Positions 1-11,200 of a DNA stretch of 64,000 nt are shown here, piece after piece (the first letter of the stretch is position 1; every line of letters begins with the position of its first letter). The DNA lies in assembly GCA_036250225.1 (NCBI GenBank), contig JAPZLL010000005.1, forward strand, positions 1,426,001 through 1,490,000, read 5' to 3'. The translations under genes and the position numbers were made by a program. Source of the DNA: Cercophora sp. LCS_1 (taxonomy: Eukaryota > Ascomycota > Sordariomycetes > Sordariales > Lasiosphaeriaceae). The notes below the pieces were generated by a model. That model saw only the letters and a program-made list of their open reading frames with translations, was not told the DNA's origin and did no database searches.

Positions 1-633
1 TCTCAGCCGAGGAGATACTCTCAGTGGCGTCTGTAGGGCATCGTACCTCGAACAGGGCGACCAGCGGACGATGCCACGTTGGGAAGATTATTTCCTGGCG
101 ATGACTGATGAGCATCGCTTGTTGACAGGGGTTCGGGGAACCAACACCATGCGGGCAATACCCACGATTGTCCGGCGCTCCCGCGGTGTTGTTTACGCCG
201 TTCCACGCACTGTACGGTATACCGTGAATACCTCGGGACTCGTTAGAGGCTTGTCTCGCAGGGTTGGGGGTCAATGCGAGTTGAGGTACTATTTACCTGA
301 TATCGCAAAGTACGACAGTGGATCGGTCTCGTTGACAGCCTGAAGTGATGATAGGGCGAGGATGTAGAGGTCCCTGGCGGGTTAGCCAAATCAGATAGCC
401 AGCATGCCTGTCAGACCTCTGTGTCAAGGTTTCCTGTCATACCAGTACTCGTCGCGCGTCCACCAGAGCATTTCGATGTTCATTCTCGGAGGGGGCTGTC
501 CTGTCTTCGCGATCCCCGATTTGACGCCGACAACCGGAATAGGGGCGTCCCGGTAAGCCGGCTGAGCCGCGGCCACCCCCCAAAGAAGAGCCGCAGAAAT
601 GTAGCAGGCGAGACCTGCAACCGTCTTTCCCAT
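1..633 (-). CDS. Secreted tyrosinase (polyphenol oxidase), N-terminal part; 3' end lies beyond the window
   Basis: Three exons can be joined on the minus strand: 633-443, 373-297 and 231-47, with introns 442-374 (69 nt) and 296-232 (65 nt). A third donor (GTACGA) at 46 starts an intron that leaves the window. Translation begins at the ATG at 633 with a hydrophobic signal peptide ending near the AAAQ cleavage motif, so the protein is probably secreted. The typical N-terminal tyrosinase segment VVGVKSG..PPPRMNIEML follows, then DLYILALSSLQAV. All three CuA histidine motifs are present: GIHGIPYSAWNG, GYCPHG (the Cys-X-His pair that forms a thioether in fungal tyrosinases) and FPTWHRPLVALFE. The enzyme type oxidises phenols to o-quinones through a dicopper site. 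CuB and the C-terminus are not in view. A GTG nine bases upstream was not chosen because the ATG directly precedes the signal peptide. Confidence 0.82.
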
Positions 634-2972
634 CTTGGCCACCGAGAGCTAGCTGCGAGCTGCGTAGGAGGGAGTCGGGCATGAACAAGCAGGATGAGGC
701 AGACGAGCTCAGCTGCAGCAAGCACACCGCCAAGCACCAGAGATTGGGCAATTGGGGTGTGGATGGTGGATGGGAGGGCCGCCTTCTGGCATTTTATCGG
801 GCGTGGCGGGACAGCAGCACATGGCTTGGAGGTAAGAGGGAGCGGGTTTCGTCCTCCTGTTGAGCGCAATGCCACTGTAACGATATCACCAACTTCGTGG
901 CCTTTGAGCACAAGCAATTATCCCTCTTGCCGCCCTCGTGTCTTCACCTTGGGTTATCCGACGATGCTGGCCGGAAACGAGGTCGGAGGATACGACGGAT
1001 GGCACCGACACGAAAAACATGCGCGTGGCCTGGACAAGACGGCGTGGTGGAAGACCATGGTGACAAAGACCGGCGCATTCTGGACCAACCGGCGTGCTTT
1101 CTCGCATGTTGTGCCCATGATGCTCCTGCTGGCGGCCGCCTCGGCGAGGCCAGGAGATCGGGTTGGCCAGCGGGCTGCTTGCTGCAAGGGGTGTGTTGTC
1201 GTGCCGCCAACGGTTGCCGCAGGCCGGTGCGGTCCCGGCCGTGTTCCCGTCCCGAGCTTCTGAGAGGGCCGGAGTCGCCAGCGTCACAGATTGCTCCGCG
1301 TCTTCCCTGTGCTCGTTTCATTCATCGATTGATTGTCTGGTGATCGGCCTTTTGGCGTTCCGTGGGGGTTGGCGTGGCATTGGCGTAGCTTTCTCCTGAG
1401 CTTGCGTTGCTCTCTGCATGAGCTGGAGTGGGAAGGAGAGAGAATGACGAACATGACTAAGGCTTAAAAAAGAAAAAAGAAAGCAAACGATAGAAACCCA
1501 ACAAGGCGCGCAAGCAGATAGGCGCGCCCAGCGCCCTTTCCAGCTTGGTCGGCAGTTGAGCCCGACGGGTCAAGGCTTTCCACTCAAGTGTGGTTGCTGC
1601 AGCCTCCCACCACACCTTCCTCAAACCAGAACTCACCACCCTCAACCTCACGTCACACCAAGAAAGAGCAATCTTGCGGGCTTCCTGCCCCTTCAGGTTC
1701 CCACCGCCTGGCCTGAGTCAGACATTGATCCACGGCAAAAGAAACCCATCTCGGTGGTACAGAGACGGGATACAGAATGAGCCTTGTCCAACAGTCGGCT
1801 TCCATGTTTTCTTCTGGCTGCCTCCCACCCCGGCCCCTTTCGATTCTTCCATGCCGGTACGTACCTACCTGCCTCGCTCGGGTTTTCCTGCAGGACGAGA
1901 GAGCCTCTGTCTCTTTTTTCCCTTCACCGCCAGTGCGTCCTGTCTGCCCTGTCCCCCACTCTGCTGAAGCCGCCAGTGCAACCTCCCACCAGGGTGCTCT
2001 CTATCATATTATTCTTACCTCAAGTTAACACTCAGATATGCATGCAGAGAGATAGAAACAATATCAGCCAAGACAGCCCAACCGGGATTACGCGCTGCAC
2101 ATTTCGAGCTTCTGGAAACAATCTGCGCTAGGCAAGGTACCTGTGTACCTACCTTACCTTGCTGCAAGGTGAACCTAACATCTGCAGCGCTGCTCTTTCC
2201 TTTTTCTCACGCGGACCGCAGCCGTGCCCGCATTGCAGACGGCCAAGACCAAAAATCTTTTTCTCTAAACAAATGGCCGGGCTCGGCGCGCCGGGACCGG
2301 CAATCCCATCCCCCAAACCAAGGTATGCCTCTCTCATACTCTGTCTACCTGATATCATCCTTCCCCCGTTTGAGACATGCTTGCTTCCATATGCCTGCCG
2401 TAGGTGCTCCACAAGTTGGGCAAGAACCCCCAAACACACAATACGAACCGCCCGGAGAAAACTTGCTCGTCCACGCTTCCATGCCCCGTATAACCACTGT
2501 CCAGTATCACGACGGACGGTAACTACGAAGTATTTTTTTTATCATCAGACATGCGGTGAAGAATGGAAGCTTCCATCTTCCTTGACTTACCACCCGCGAG
2601 GAACATGTTTGTCATGCTGTGCAACGGCACCAAACTAGTCCGGGCTGCCAAACAAGACCGAGCCTCCTTTGCCCAGATAGAGCAGGGCTGTCCAGTCCCA
2701 CGGGTCGAGCCTAGCGATGTAATGCTACCCTACCCACTCTTCTCTCCCGCCCGAAGCCACAAACTCCCCAGACGTTGATGCCGGCCCAAGATCACCGTCT
2801 GCGGAGGCTGAACCTGGTCAGTCAGGAAGAGTGGGATGACCGAGAGCTGGAAAACTTTTCTCTCTCGTCATCCAGGCCCTTACGGCATGTGATTTGCTCC
2901 CAGGTTCGGCTGCCGCGGTACACGGACGGGGTGGGATGGGGATCTGGCAGCCCACGCCGTGTTGTTGCGTAC

Positions 2973-3004
2973 CTGTGTGTCTGTCTGTGTGTCTGTCTGT
3001 GTGT
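2973..3004. repeat. GT/GTCT microsatellite
   Basis: Alternating CTGTGTGT and CTGTCTGT units form an imperfect tetranucleotide repeat in intergenic DNA. The ORFs across it are repeat artefacts. Confidence 0.85.
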
Positions 3005-3475
3005 ATGCGCCTGTGGCACCGTTTGGCACAGGATTCCGGGTTATCCGGCGGCCCACACCGATGCTGCATGCATGAGGGCATTCTGGAAGCCTGTCAGTTG
3101 CTGGGATCATCATGCTTCGAAGACCTGTTTAGTCTCTCGGCCGTGTGGTTGGTGTATCTGCGAAATATCCATCTGCTAGTCGCTTTTCCTGGCATGACGC
3201 TGGTGAACAAATGCCAGATCGTCGTTCACAAAGCAAGACCAAGAACAGGCTGGCCAGCCACGGCATATGCGGTGCTATTGACGCCGAAATTCTAGCTGAG
3301 AGCGGGCTGGAGGGTTGAACCCCCTGATTGCAGCAGACACTGTGGATCTGAATCTTGCAGGGAGGACGCTCAACAGGCAAAAAGAAACCGAGGTCACTCT
3401 TCGGCAAGTGCAAGCGGCGAATGAATCATTCAGAGAGAAGACGTATTTTATTCGCATCCGTAACCAGGAATATCG

Positions 3476-3506
<31 letters not shown>

Positions 3507-3508
3507 AA
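3476..3508. repeat. T24-A9 homopolymer block
   Basis: A run of 24 T followed directly by 9 A, so the last 9 T and the A run form a perfect short palindrome. It is noncoding. It could be a nucleosome-depleting tract, or its exact length could be uncertain in the assembly. Confidence 0.85.
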
Positions 3509-4088
3509 GGACTTTTGGCGGTGTCAAACGGTAAGAAAAAAGGGTAACATCCTCACCCCAGCCCAACTCCCCTTTTTTCCTTGAGCTGGTCGCACAGCGA
3601 CCACCAGCTCCACCGCAGAATGAAAAAAAAAAAGCCAATAGAATCGTGACGAGATATTAAAAGGGATAAGAAAAACTCCACGCTGTGCTGTGCTTGGTGC
3701 CCATTGTTTTCATAAACGCCCGACCCAGAGGTCTTCTATTCGCTTTTTTTCCCAGCTCCTCATAACCGGTCCCACATGTTTTGGCATGTAAAAATTCCTT
3801 GCACTAAACGCCGAGAAAAAAAAGTGTGACCCCGTGTGGTATCATGTGTGATGTTTCGCCCAAGGAGGACCAGAGGGATGCCTCCGCCTACCCCTCGCTG
3901 TGGCCTGCCGTTCCCGAAACATGTGGGCGCCTCATAATGCGCAACTAAGCCCGCCGATTCGTGCCGGAAGGATGGAGGTCGTGAGCGGTTGGACAAGGAA
4001 ACTGTTGTCTCCAGTAGGGACGACCAACGGCGCATTTCGCTTGCTGGCGCTTGCCCGTGTCCCGTGCGCTCGCTCCGCTGCAGAGGAC

Positions 4089-5222
4089 TTAGAGTGACTT
4101 CTCGAGCATGACCAGGTCTCTGAAGCCTTCCTTCCATTTCCTTGCCTGCTCCTGGGATGGCTGGGGCAGTGGGCTTCTGGCATGGCCGCCGTAGCCCATC
4201 CAGCCCACCATGCCTGACTTTACGCCGACGACACCGCCTTGGATGGCGGTCCAGTCTCCCTGGGCCACAATCTCCTGCATCTCCTGAGCTTCCTCGACCC
4301 GGCCCTGGTTGTAGAGCTCAATGGTCTTGATGCAAGCCTTGGGTGCAATGTTGGCAAGACCGGCGAGAATGCCATGGCCGCCGGCCACGAGCGCCTGGAT
4401 GGAGAAGTCGGCAGAACCCGCGAGAACGAGGAAGTCGGGGTTGCTTGGGTCGTGCTTCTTGGAAAGCTTGCGAGTAGCCGCAGCCACACGGTTCAGCTTA
4501 CCGGTGTTGCCGCACGTCAGCTTGACACCAACAATGTTGGGATGCTCCGAGAGTTGGACAATGATGTCTGAGGACAGGTCCATCCCGTTCACGGCGCCCG
4601 GGAAGTTGTAAATGATGATGGGAATTGGCGACGCGTCTGCCACGGCATTGAAGAACTTGAGAATGGTCTCGGATGCCGGGGCAAACAGGCTGGCGTAGTA
4701 GGCTGGCGGAAGCACGAGGGCGTAGTCACCGCCGGCCTCCCATGCCTCGCGGCAGAGTTGAATGGTCTCCCGCGTGCTCTGGGCGCCGCAGCCGACAATG
4801 ATGGGCATGTGCGAGAATCCAGCATCATTGAGGGCTTTCCGGGTGGTCGATGTGACTAGTTTTCGCTCCGAGTGGCTGAGGTGAACGGCTTCTCCGTTGG
4901 ACCCCTGGGTGGCCAGGCCAGTGACTCCGGCCCGTGCCAGACGCACAGCATGGTGGGCAATGGTTGCCGTGTCGACGTCCTCTGTTGCTTCGTCGAAGAA
5001 ACACATGGTGGGCACATAGACACCGGGCACAAGCGGCCGTGTCATGTGGAATGGCGACGAGTCCAGCGAAGTGCTGCTGTACGAGCTGCTGAGCGGTGAG
5101 TGGGACTCGCCCACCGCCAGATGCCCGGTCATCAAGCTGGGTGCTCCCGAAGGGCGAAACGACCGGTTGAATCCGGTAGTGTAGCTACCCGTTGGCGAGG
5201 GTGCGTCGTTGTGAGGAGACAT
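4089..5222 (-). CDS. Dihydrodipicolinate synthase/N-acetylneuraminate lyase family aldolase
   Basis: Single exon, 377 aa from the ATG at 5222; the open frame continues upstream only through non-ATG codons. A serine-rich tail of about 60 residues precedes the TIM-barrel, which starts near PGVYVPTMCFFDE. Class I aldolase residues of the DapA family are visible: the substrate-binding loop TQGSNGEAVHLS (around 106-116), Tyr205 in IIIYNFPG and the Schiff-base Lys234 in GVKLTCGN. Fungi make lysine through alpha-aminoadipate, so true DHDPS activity is unlikely (established knowledge). The family in fungi includes 4-hydroxy-2-oxoglutarate and 2-keto-3-deoxy sugar-acid aldolases, and the real substrate cannot be read from sequence. 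No organelle signal is obvious. It stands alone, with gene-poor DNA on both sides. Met60 just before the barrel is an alternative start. Confidence 0.88.
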   Translation of the reverse strand: MSPHNDAPSPTGSYTTGFNRSFRPSGAPSLMTGHLAVGESHSPLSSSYSSTSLDSSPFHMTRPLVPGVYVPTMCFFDEATEDVDTATIAHHAVRLARAGVTGLATQGSNGEAVHLSHSERKLVTSTTRKALNDAGFSHMPIIVGCGAQSTRETIQLCREAWEAGGDYALVLPPAYYASLFAPASETILKFFNAVADASPIPIIIYNFPGAVNGMDLSSDIIVQLSEHPNIVGVKLTCGNTGKLNRVAAATRKLSKKHDPSNPDFLVLAGSADFSIQALVAGGHGILAGLANIAPKACIKTIELYNQGRVEEAQEMQEIVAQGDWTAIQGGVVGVKSGMVGWMGYGGHARSPLPQPSQEQARKWKEGFRDLVMLEKSL

Positions 5223-8200
5223 AGTGTAGTGCGAGGTGATGGTATGTAGATGGGTGTAAGAGGTGGGAGAGGAAGGTAGGCTAGGGTGTAGTAGTGTGTG
5301 GATGTTGTGGTGTATTGTATCAGAGGAGATGTGATGAGTGGGATGAAGACGAAGAATCACAACAGCCTTCGTCAAAGGGCGGGAGGTGGAGATATTTGTA
5401 TAGACAGGACCGAGGGGGATCTATGTCAATGACTGATGATCCATCGGGGGCGTGGAGGTAGGGAATGGTGGTCAGGGAGTGACTGATGGGTCGATGCCCG
5501 AGGACCGGTGAATATCCTTTAGCGTGTTTTTTTTCTTTTTCTCTGACTTTGATTTTCCACTTGCTTTTCCTTCTCTGGTCCAAGGTTCCTTCGGGAAGCC
5601 CATGTTCGGGACAGTGGCGCCCCATGACGACCGCCAGGGGCCCTGTCGCCGCTCAACTCCGAAGACGTACTGCGCCTCGAGCCAGCTGGGCAATGGGAAG
5701 CTGAACGAGAGGACATCGAACGACAAAAAAGAAGAGCTGTGATTTGTGCAAACAGCAAACTTACACGCCGCTACCACCGTTCTTGGGAAGGGAGGACAAG
5801 GATACTGGGGCGTCGCTGTTCCTTGGCCCGAGGAAAGTACCAGCACACAGTGCGAGATACGGGCTCGACTTGCCCATGTCACCATCTGGCGAGTGTCGTC
5901 GTGAAAGCGTGACGGCACCGGGGTCCATGGGCTCGAGCGCGAATGGGGCACGAACCAAGGGCAGGGGGCCAGGATGTTGTGCAACAAAATTTGTGGGCTG
6001 TTGTGTGGGGGTTAGCCTGACAGCCATCACAGGCGCCGCTTGCTTGGGTGTCAAATGGCCAAGGCATGTCCGCAGCCGCTAGGCCTGGAGGGGTATCGTC
6101 CCTTGCCGTCTCGGCTCTAGTCTTGATGCGGAGAAATGCTCCAGAACATCTGCGAGTGACGTCCTGATCAGATCGGTGCCCCTCTTGCCCCGACTGTGTG
6201 TGCTCCGCTACGCAGCACACTGCGCGGCCATGTCAGATACCCACTTCGGCATCCTTCGTGCAACCGGCGTCCTCCTGCCGCGGTTCGGCGCAGAGAGGAC
6301 GGAGGCGCGGTTCTTCCCCGAGCCCACCGAGTCCTGTCCGTTTTGGCGCAATAGCGATCCGTTTTCACCGACGACGGCCATCTCGTGATCCTCCCAGCAT
6401 CCGGAGAGCATCGGTGTTCCCAGTCCCAAGGTCGTGGCTTGGCTGGCCGATCGCTGCTCAGAGATAGCTCTCTGCTGAGCCACCCCCCGGCGCTTCCGTA
6501 GACGCTAGGAGAACCGCATAGTGTCCCGCCCTGACAGCGCGAATGGTGTAATGATTGACGCCTGCTACTGTCGCTTGAGATTTGGCATGTTGGACGAGTT
6601 TAATGCAGATCACTCATCGACCGGGACAACACAAGACATATCATATCGTATGGAGGGCTGAGCTGCCGCTTTGTGACAGCCTTGTTGTCTTGACCTGAAT
6701 ATCGGGTTGATGGGTTTTTCTTCTGGGCCGCGTACCACAGTATTCTCGGTGCCGGGAATGCGACGGAATTGGTGGGCACAGTTTGTCGCCCTGACGGATT
6801 GAGCTTGTTGCAGCATGAGCTGCCTCAAACCGTCAACTGCATCAACGTCTGCAGTTGCGTCAGTTCCAACGAGGCCACCGTCAATACACATTTTGTTTGT
6901 ACATTGGGAAAAAAAAGCAAGCGGCCGGCATCTTGACGGAACTTCCCATAATGTCGCGGATCGGTGAGATAGATGTCTTTCCCTCCGGTCTATCATCGGT
7001 CTCTGCGTTCAATGGACAATCGGCCCGCATCAGGTCTATGGGCTGCAAAGATCTGTTTTCGAGGAGGAGTGACTGGGTTACTCGGTCCTCGGCATCGGCG
7101 GCGGTGTTACATCATAAAGCACCCAACAACTGATCTGGACAATGGGGAGGCTCAACTACCAGACGCCCGGCGCCCAGTGTTTTCGTCAGCAGCCATGTAT
7201 CCGTTGACGTTGTGGCTGCTTTTCCTTCGGGATCCCACGTCTTGCCCCTGTCTAAATCGATGCCGATGTGCGACTGGCGGTCAATCAGGGCGCTCGGAAA
7301 ACTCTATTTGGGAATCACCATGGTTGACGGTGACAGATTGTTGGCAAACGGTCGGCTGATGGGCCCGCGGTGTGTCAGGAACTGTAGATGATGGTCATCA
7401 GGACAGCAAGCGCCCCACTGTGGATGGTGATTATGCGCTTGTGTGGCATTGAGATGAGGCAAACAACCTATCAGAGATGATAACTGCGTGGGCTATTTTC
7501 TCTTTTGCCCAGAGCCCTTCCCGTCTCCTGTGTGCGTGTTCATCCGGAGGAGTTGTCGATGCGAGACGCACCCCGGAGCCGTCCATCATCGACACGACAC
7601 GACCACCATGTCTGCTCCGCCAAAGGGCAACTTGAGACTTGAGCCTGACCATTGTGAGGGCCCAATGGGATATCTTGGCAGTCGCTTCCTGTGCCAGTGT
7701 CCACAAGCTCGCAGTCCGTCGATGCGGATGCAGGCCGACGCTTGATGGCGTGTGCTGCGACTGGCTCTTTTGGGGATGAACTGGGGAGCAACCAAGCGCA
7801 GGGAGGGGTACTGAGGGGTTGTTGGAGGGGCAGCTGACACTTTTCAGGCCAAGATGCCGACCACTCAGCCTGCATGGCTACCATGGACCGCAGGTGGGAA
7901 TTGTTCTCCTGCATCCGCATCTCAGCTGGCTGACGTTGCTTTGGCCTGATATTGTGCTCGCAAGTTGCAAGTTGGCATTGTGGTGGAGAATTGGTGGGGC
8001 ATCAGGTTCTTTGACCGTGCCCGCCAGTCGTGTTCCGTCAATCCGCCATTGGCGTCCGAGGACGATGGGGGTCGCAGCAACCTTCCGGACGAAGGCAATT
8101 GAGGCGACGGGAAGGGAAAATATCCACTTACCAAGACGTGGCAGCAAGACTATGAGGGGGCCGGTGGATGAAGACGCGACGAACTGTGTCGCATGGGCTC

Positions 8201-11200
8201 AATGATGAGCCCCTCCCGTCAGTCGGGCAAAACATTCCTGGGAAATTGCTGCTCGGCTCTGGTCGGTGCGTCTGGGCATCCCACACTCCAACCCCGACGC
8301 CCGGAAGATCCAGCGGTGTGGTTCACCACGCCGCAAGAAATGGTGGGGGTTCCAATTCGCGATTCGATCTCAAGCCACGACAATCGAATCTCAACCAAAT
8401 GGAGGTGTTTAAAGAGGTCCGTGAGCATCACTAAGCGGAATCGAGGCTCCCTGGATGCGGTGGGAAAAATGACCCGACCTTCCATTGTCGTGGAACGAAA
8501 GGAAGGCAGAGTCAATTAGGAGCTCCTTCTCTCGTTGTCTTGTCTTGAATGCAGCTCGATTCACCGAGTGCCGGGGGCATGTATCCGGTACGGTACACGC
8601 CCTGGCGCAAGCACTGTATACCGACTGGCAGCCACCTCTCCAGCACGATCCGAGCCATGGAAGGCCTCGAGAACCTGGAAGCCCTGGAATCCCTACCAGG
8701 ATCTTAGCATAAATAGGCTCGTCAATTTAAAAATGTTGCTCGTGTGACTTAGGGAGTCCGTATGTAGCAAGAGCTTCTGGAGCGCACCAGGTCCCTAGTA
8801 CTGCTTTCGTCGTTGCCCCTTTCTCCGACATCTTCCTGATGCTTTCATTCGTCGAACTGCACCTATTGCGTTGGAAAAAGCAAGTCGGCGCCGCGAAATG
8901 CCTGCCCCTGACGACCCAGCATCATGGTAGAAGAGCTTTCTTGGGCAATGTGCGAAACTTGACTTTTGCTGCATCTTTTTTTCAGCACATCCAAGTGCAT
9001 TCTCATTTGAGCCTGACGCAGACGCCAAGAGAACAGAACTGCATGCAATGAAGTCAGTCAGCAAGAAAAGAACCCAACAGATACAGTTATTCTGAAAATA
9101 AAACATATTGTCGTACGACTCAATGCACGCCCATCCTTCGCCCAACATCTGCTGATGACTATCGCCGACGGCCATCATGTTTCGGCTCTCATTGCGTTTG
9201 TCAATTTGCCGCGGGCATTTGCGGTCCAAGTCACATGGAGGTCATCGTTAGCGCGACATTTCGCCCAGGTTTTCTTCGATAAAATGATCGACGTTTTACC
9301 GAATCGGAACCCCCACGCTGATTAAATTACGTACCCGTACCACAGACTCGTCAGAATTTCCCGCTCTTGCACAAGAACAGTCAGGTGTAAGGCGTTGAGC
9401 GTGTGCCTGCAATTCAACACGAGAATTTAGGGGAGAAATACCAGGGCGTTTTTTGTTCTCGCATTCTTGTTGCGAGTAGGAAGTATTCAGCCAAGTGCCC
9501 CTGAGAATCGGTTGGACAGTGCGAATTGTTGATGGCGTGACTGCTGTTGGTGATCGTGAAGCGACCCGGCGACCTGGGTGCACTTGCCGTGGTGTCCCCC
9601 CGCGCGCGGGACGGGAAGATGTTCAGCCCTGGTGAAGAATTTTCTTCAAGCCAAACCTCGAAAACGGTTGGTAGTTCTCACAACGACGTCGAGGAATTGC
9701 CTGCTTCTCGACTTGCTCGGATCACTTTTGTGACCTTCCACCCCGTTTAAACGTCCCAACAACTGGTGTTGAAGCTCGTATTCGTGGCAGGAGGCTATCA
9801 TCTTGAACCCCTGCAAGACGGGACTGCCGTTCCCCACACCGTGCCGTCTGAGCGTCCCTCACCTTACCCCAGATCTTACCCCGGACCAGGCGATCCGTCT
9901 GGACGACACACCAAACAATTGCTGGCCAATGGCTCATCAAGACTTCACTCTGGATATTCCTGCCCGAGACCACGCTTCCCTGTTCTCGGGGTACCTCCTG
10001 TCTCTCGACTGTCGCCCTGTCTGGACTCTCGATCGTGCTCAGGACCTGCCGGCGCTTTGTCCTCACGTCAAAGTCCAGGATGGCTGCATATCAGCCGGAC
10101 TCCTTTCTCTGGCGAACCAGGGTTCTCCGCAGTTTCACCGTTTTTTTTCCCTGACAACGCTTTTCATTTTCCACCGTATGTCTTTTGTCAGCATATCCCG
10201 TTTAGCACCTGTACACCCGTGCTGCCGTTCTTCAAGTTATTCCAGGTCTCAACTGAGCAAGTTTTCCGCCTAAAGGGTCAGTTCCGGCAACTCTCCAACC
10301 GTTGCTGGAGGCAATGTCCATTCCTTTCACCTTGACGCTGATACTAACCAATTGGAGAATATAGCGATGTCACACATTGGTCATGGCGTGCCAATCCTCG
10401 CGACAGCTGCCTGCTATGTCGCATCCTGACTGCTCCCCCGAGCTGAATCCTTGCCGGCAACCATCCCGCAAGGAAGGTCCGCATGCATGACCCAGATCTC
10501 AGGCCAGACGCAGGGCCCGAGGCGGGGGTTTGGGTGATCCGTTCTCCAACTCACCACTTAAGGCCGGAAGAAAGGGGGAGCACGAGCCACACGCGGGCTA
10601 AGGGTGGGAGTATCGAGTCGAGAGCCGCGCCCTCCTGCTCAACCTCTCGCCCTATTGGTTGCTGTTGCGCGGGGAAGTCTCGGGCCACCCCCTTCCCCCA
10701 ACACCCAAGCCTCAGGCCTCTGGCCGATGAGGCTGGTGAGAAGAGGTTCGTTCATGTGATGCAGCGTTGGTTGCCCATCTCTCGGGTGCCCCTGCCGGAA
10801 AACAACACCCTCCCACGTGGCAGGCCATATGCTGAAGGGAGTCTGGGCGGCCGTTTGTCGGCTGAAGAAAATAAGACCAAACACGGCCCGCTGCCACTCC
10901 CCGACTGCCAAAATTTCCTCAAACCGGATTCGCAGGGCGCAACTCTCGGCGCTGCCAACACCCGACGAGCCCGAATCTTTATCACCGCAACCGACCGTGT
11001 GTCGTCCATTCACATTCACCAAAACCCAGCCGTTGTACAGAGCAAATAATCTCTGGGGTCGTGCCAGGCTATGGAGCTATGGCGACCAATCATGAAGGTT
11101 GGGGCGGAAGCGACCTCAGGGAAGCACGACCTACAAACTGTAAGTATCGACGTTCAGTCCAAGAGAACCAACCGTCTTCAGTCAGGCAGTCAGCTTCCCG

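Larger units (their letters stand above)
634..4088. other. Gene-free stretch between the tyrosinase and the aldolase gene
   Basis: About 3.4 kb with no credible gene. Overlapping ORFs around 690-1343 are GC-rich frames of each other with no domain. This stretch holds the tyrosinase promoter (right of 633) and the 3' side of the aldolase gene. It also contains a GTCT/GT microsatellite near 2973 and a T/A homopolymer block near 3476. Confidence 0.6.

Noticed and set aside
2973..3004. CRISPR-like regular repeat
   Set aside because: It is a simple microsatellite with no spacers. No CRISPR array is present, as expected in a fungus.
6610..6996. 128-aa minus-strand ORF
   Set aside because: Looks mildly protein-like, but has no motif, no signal peptide and no supporting exon.
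9766..11049. ORFs of 189, 156 and 188 aa in the gene desert
   Set aside because: They overlap in different frames, have no conserved motif, and are Pro/Ser/Arg-biased as expected from GC-rich noncoding DNA.
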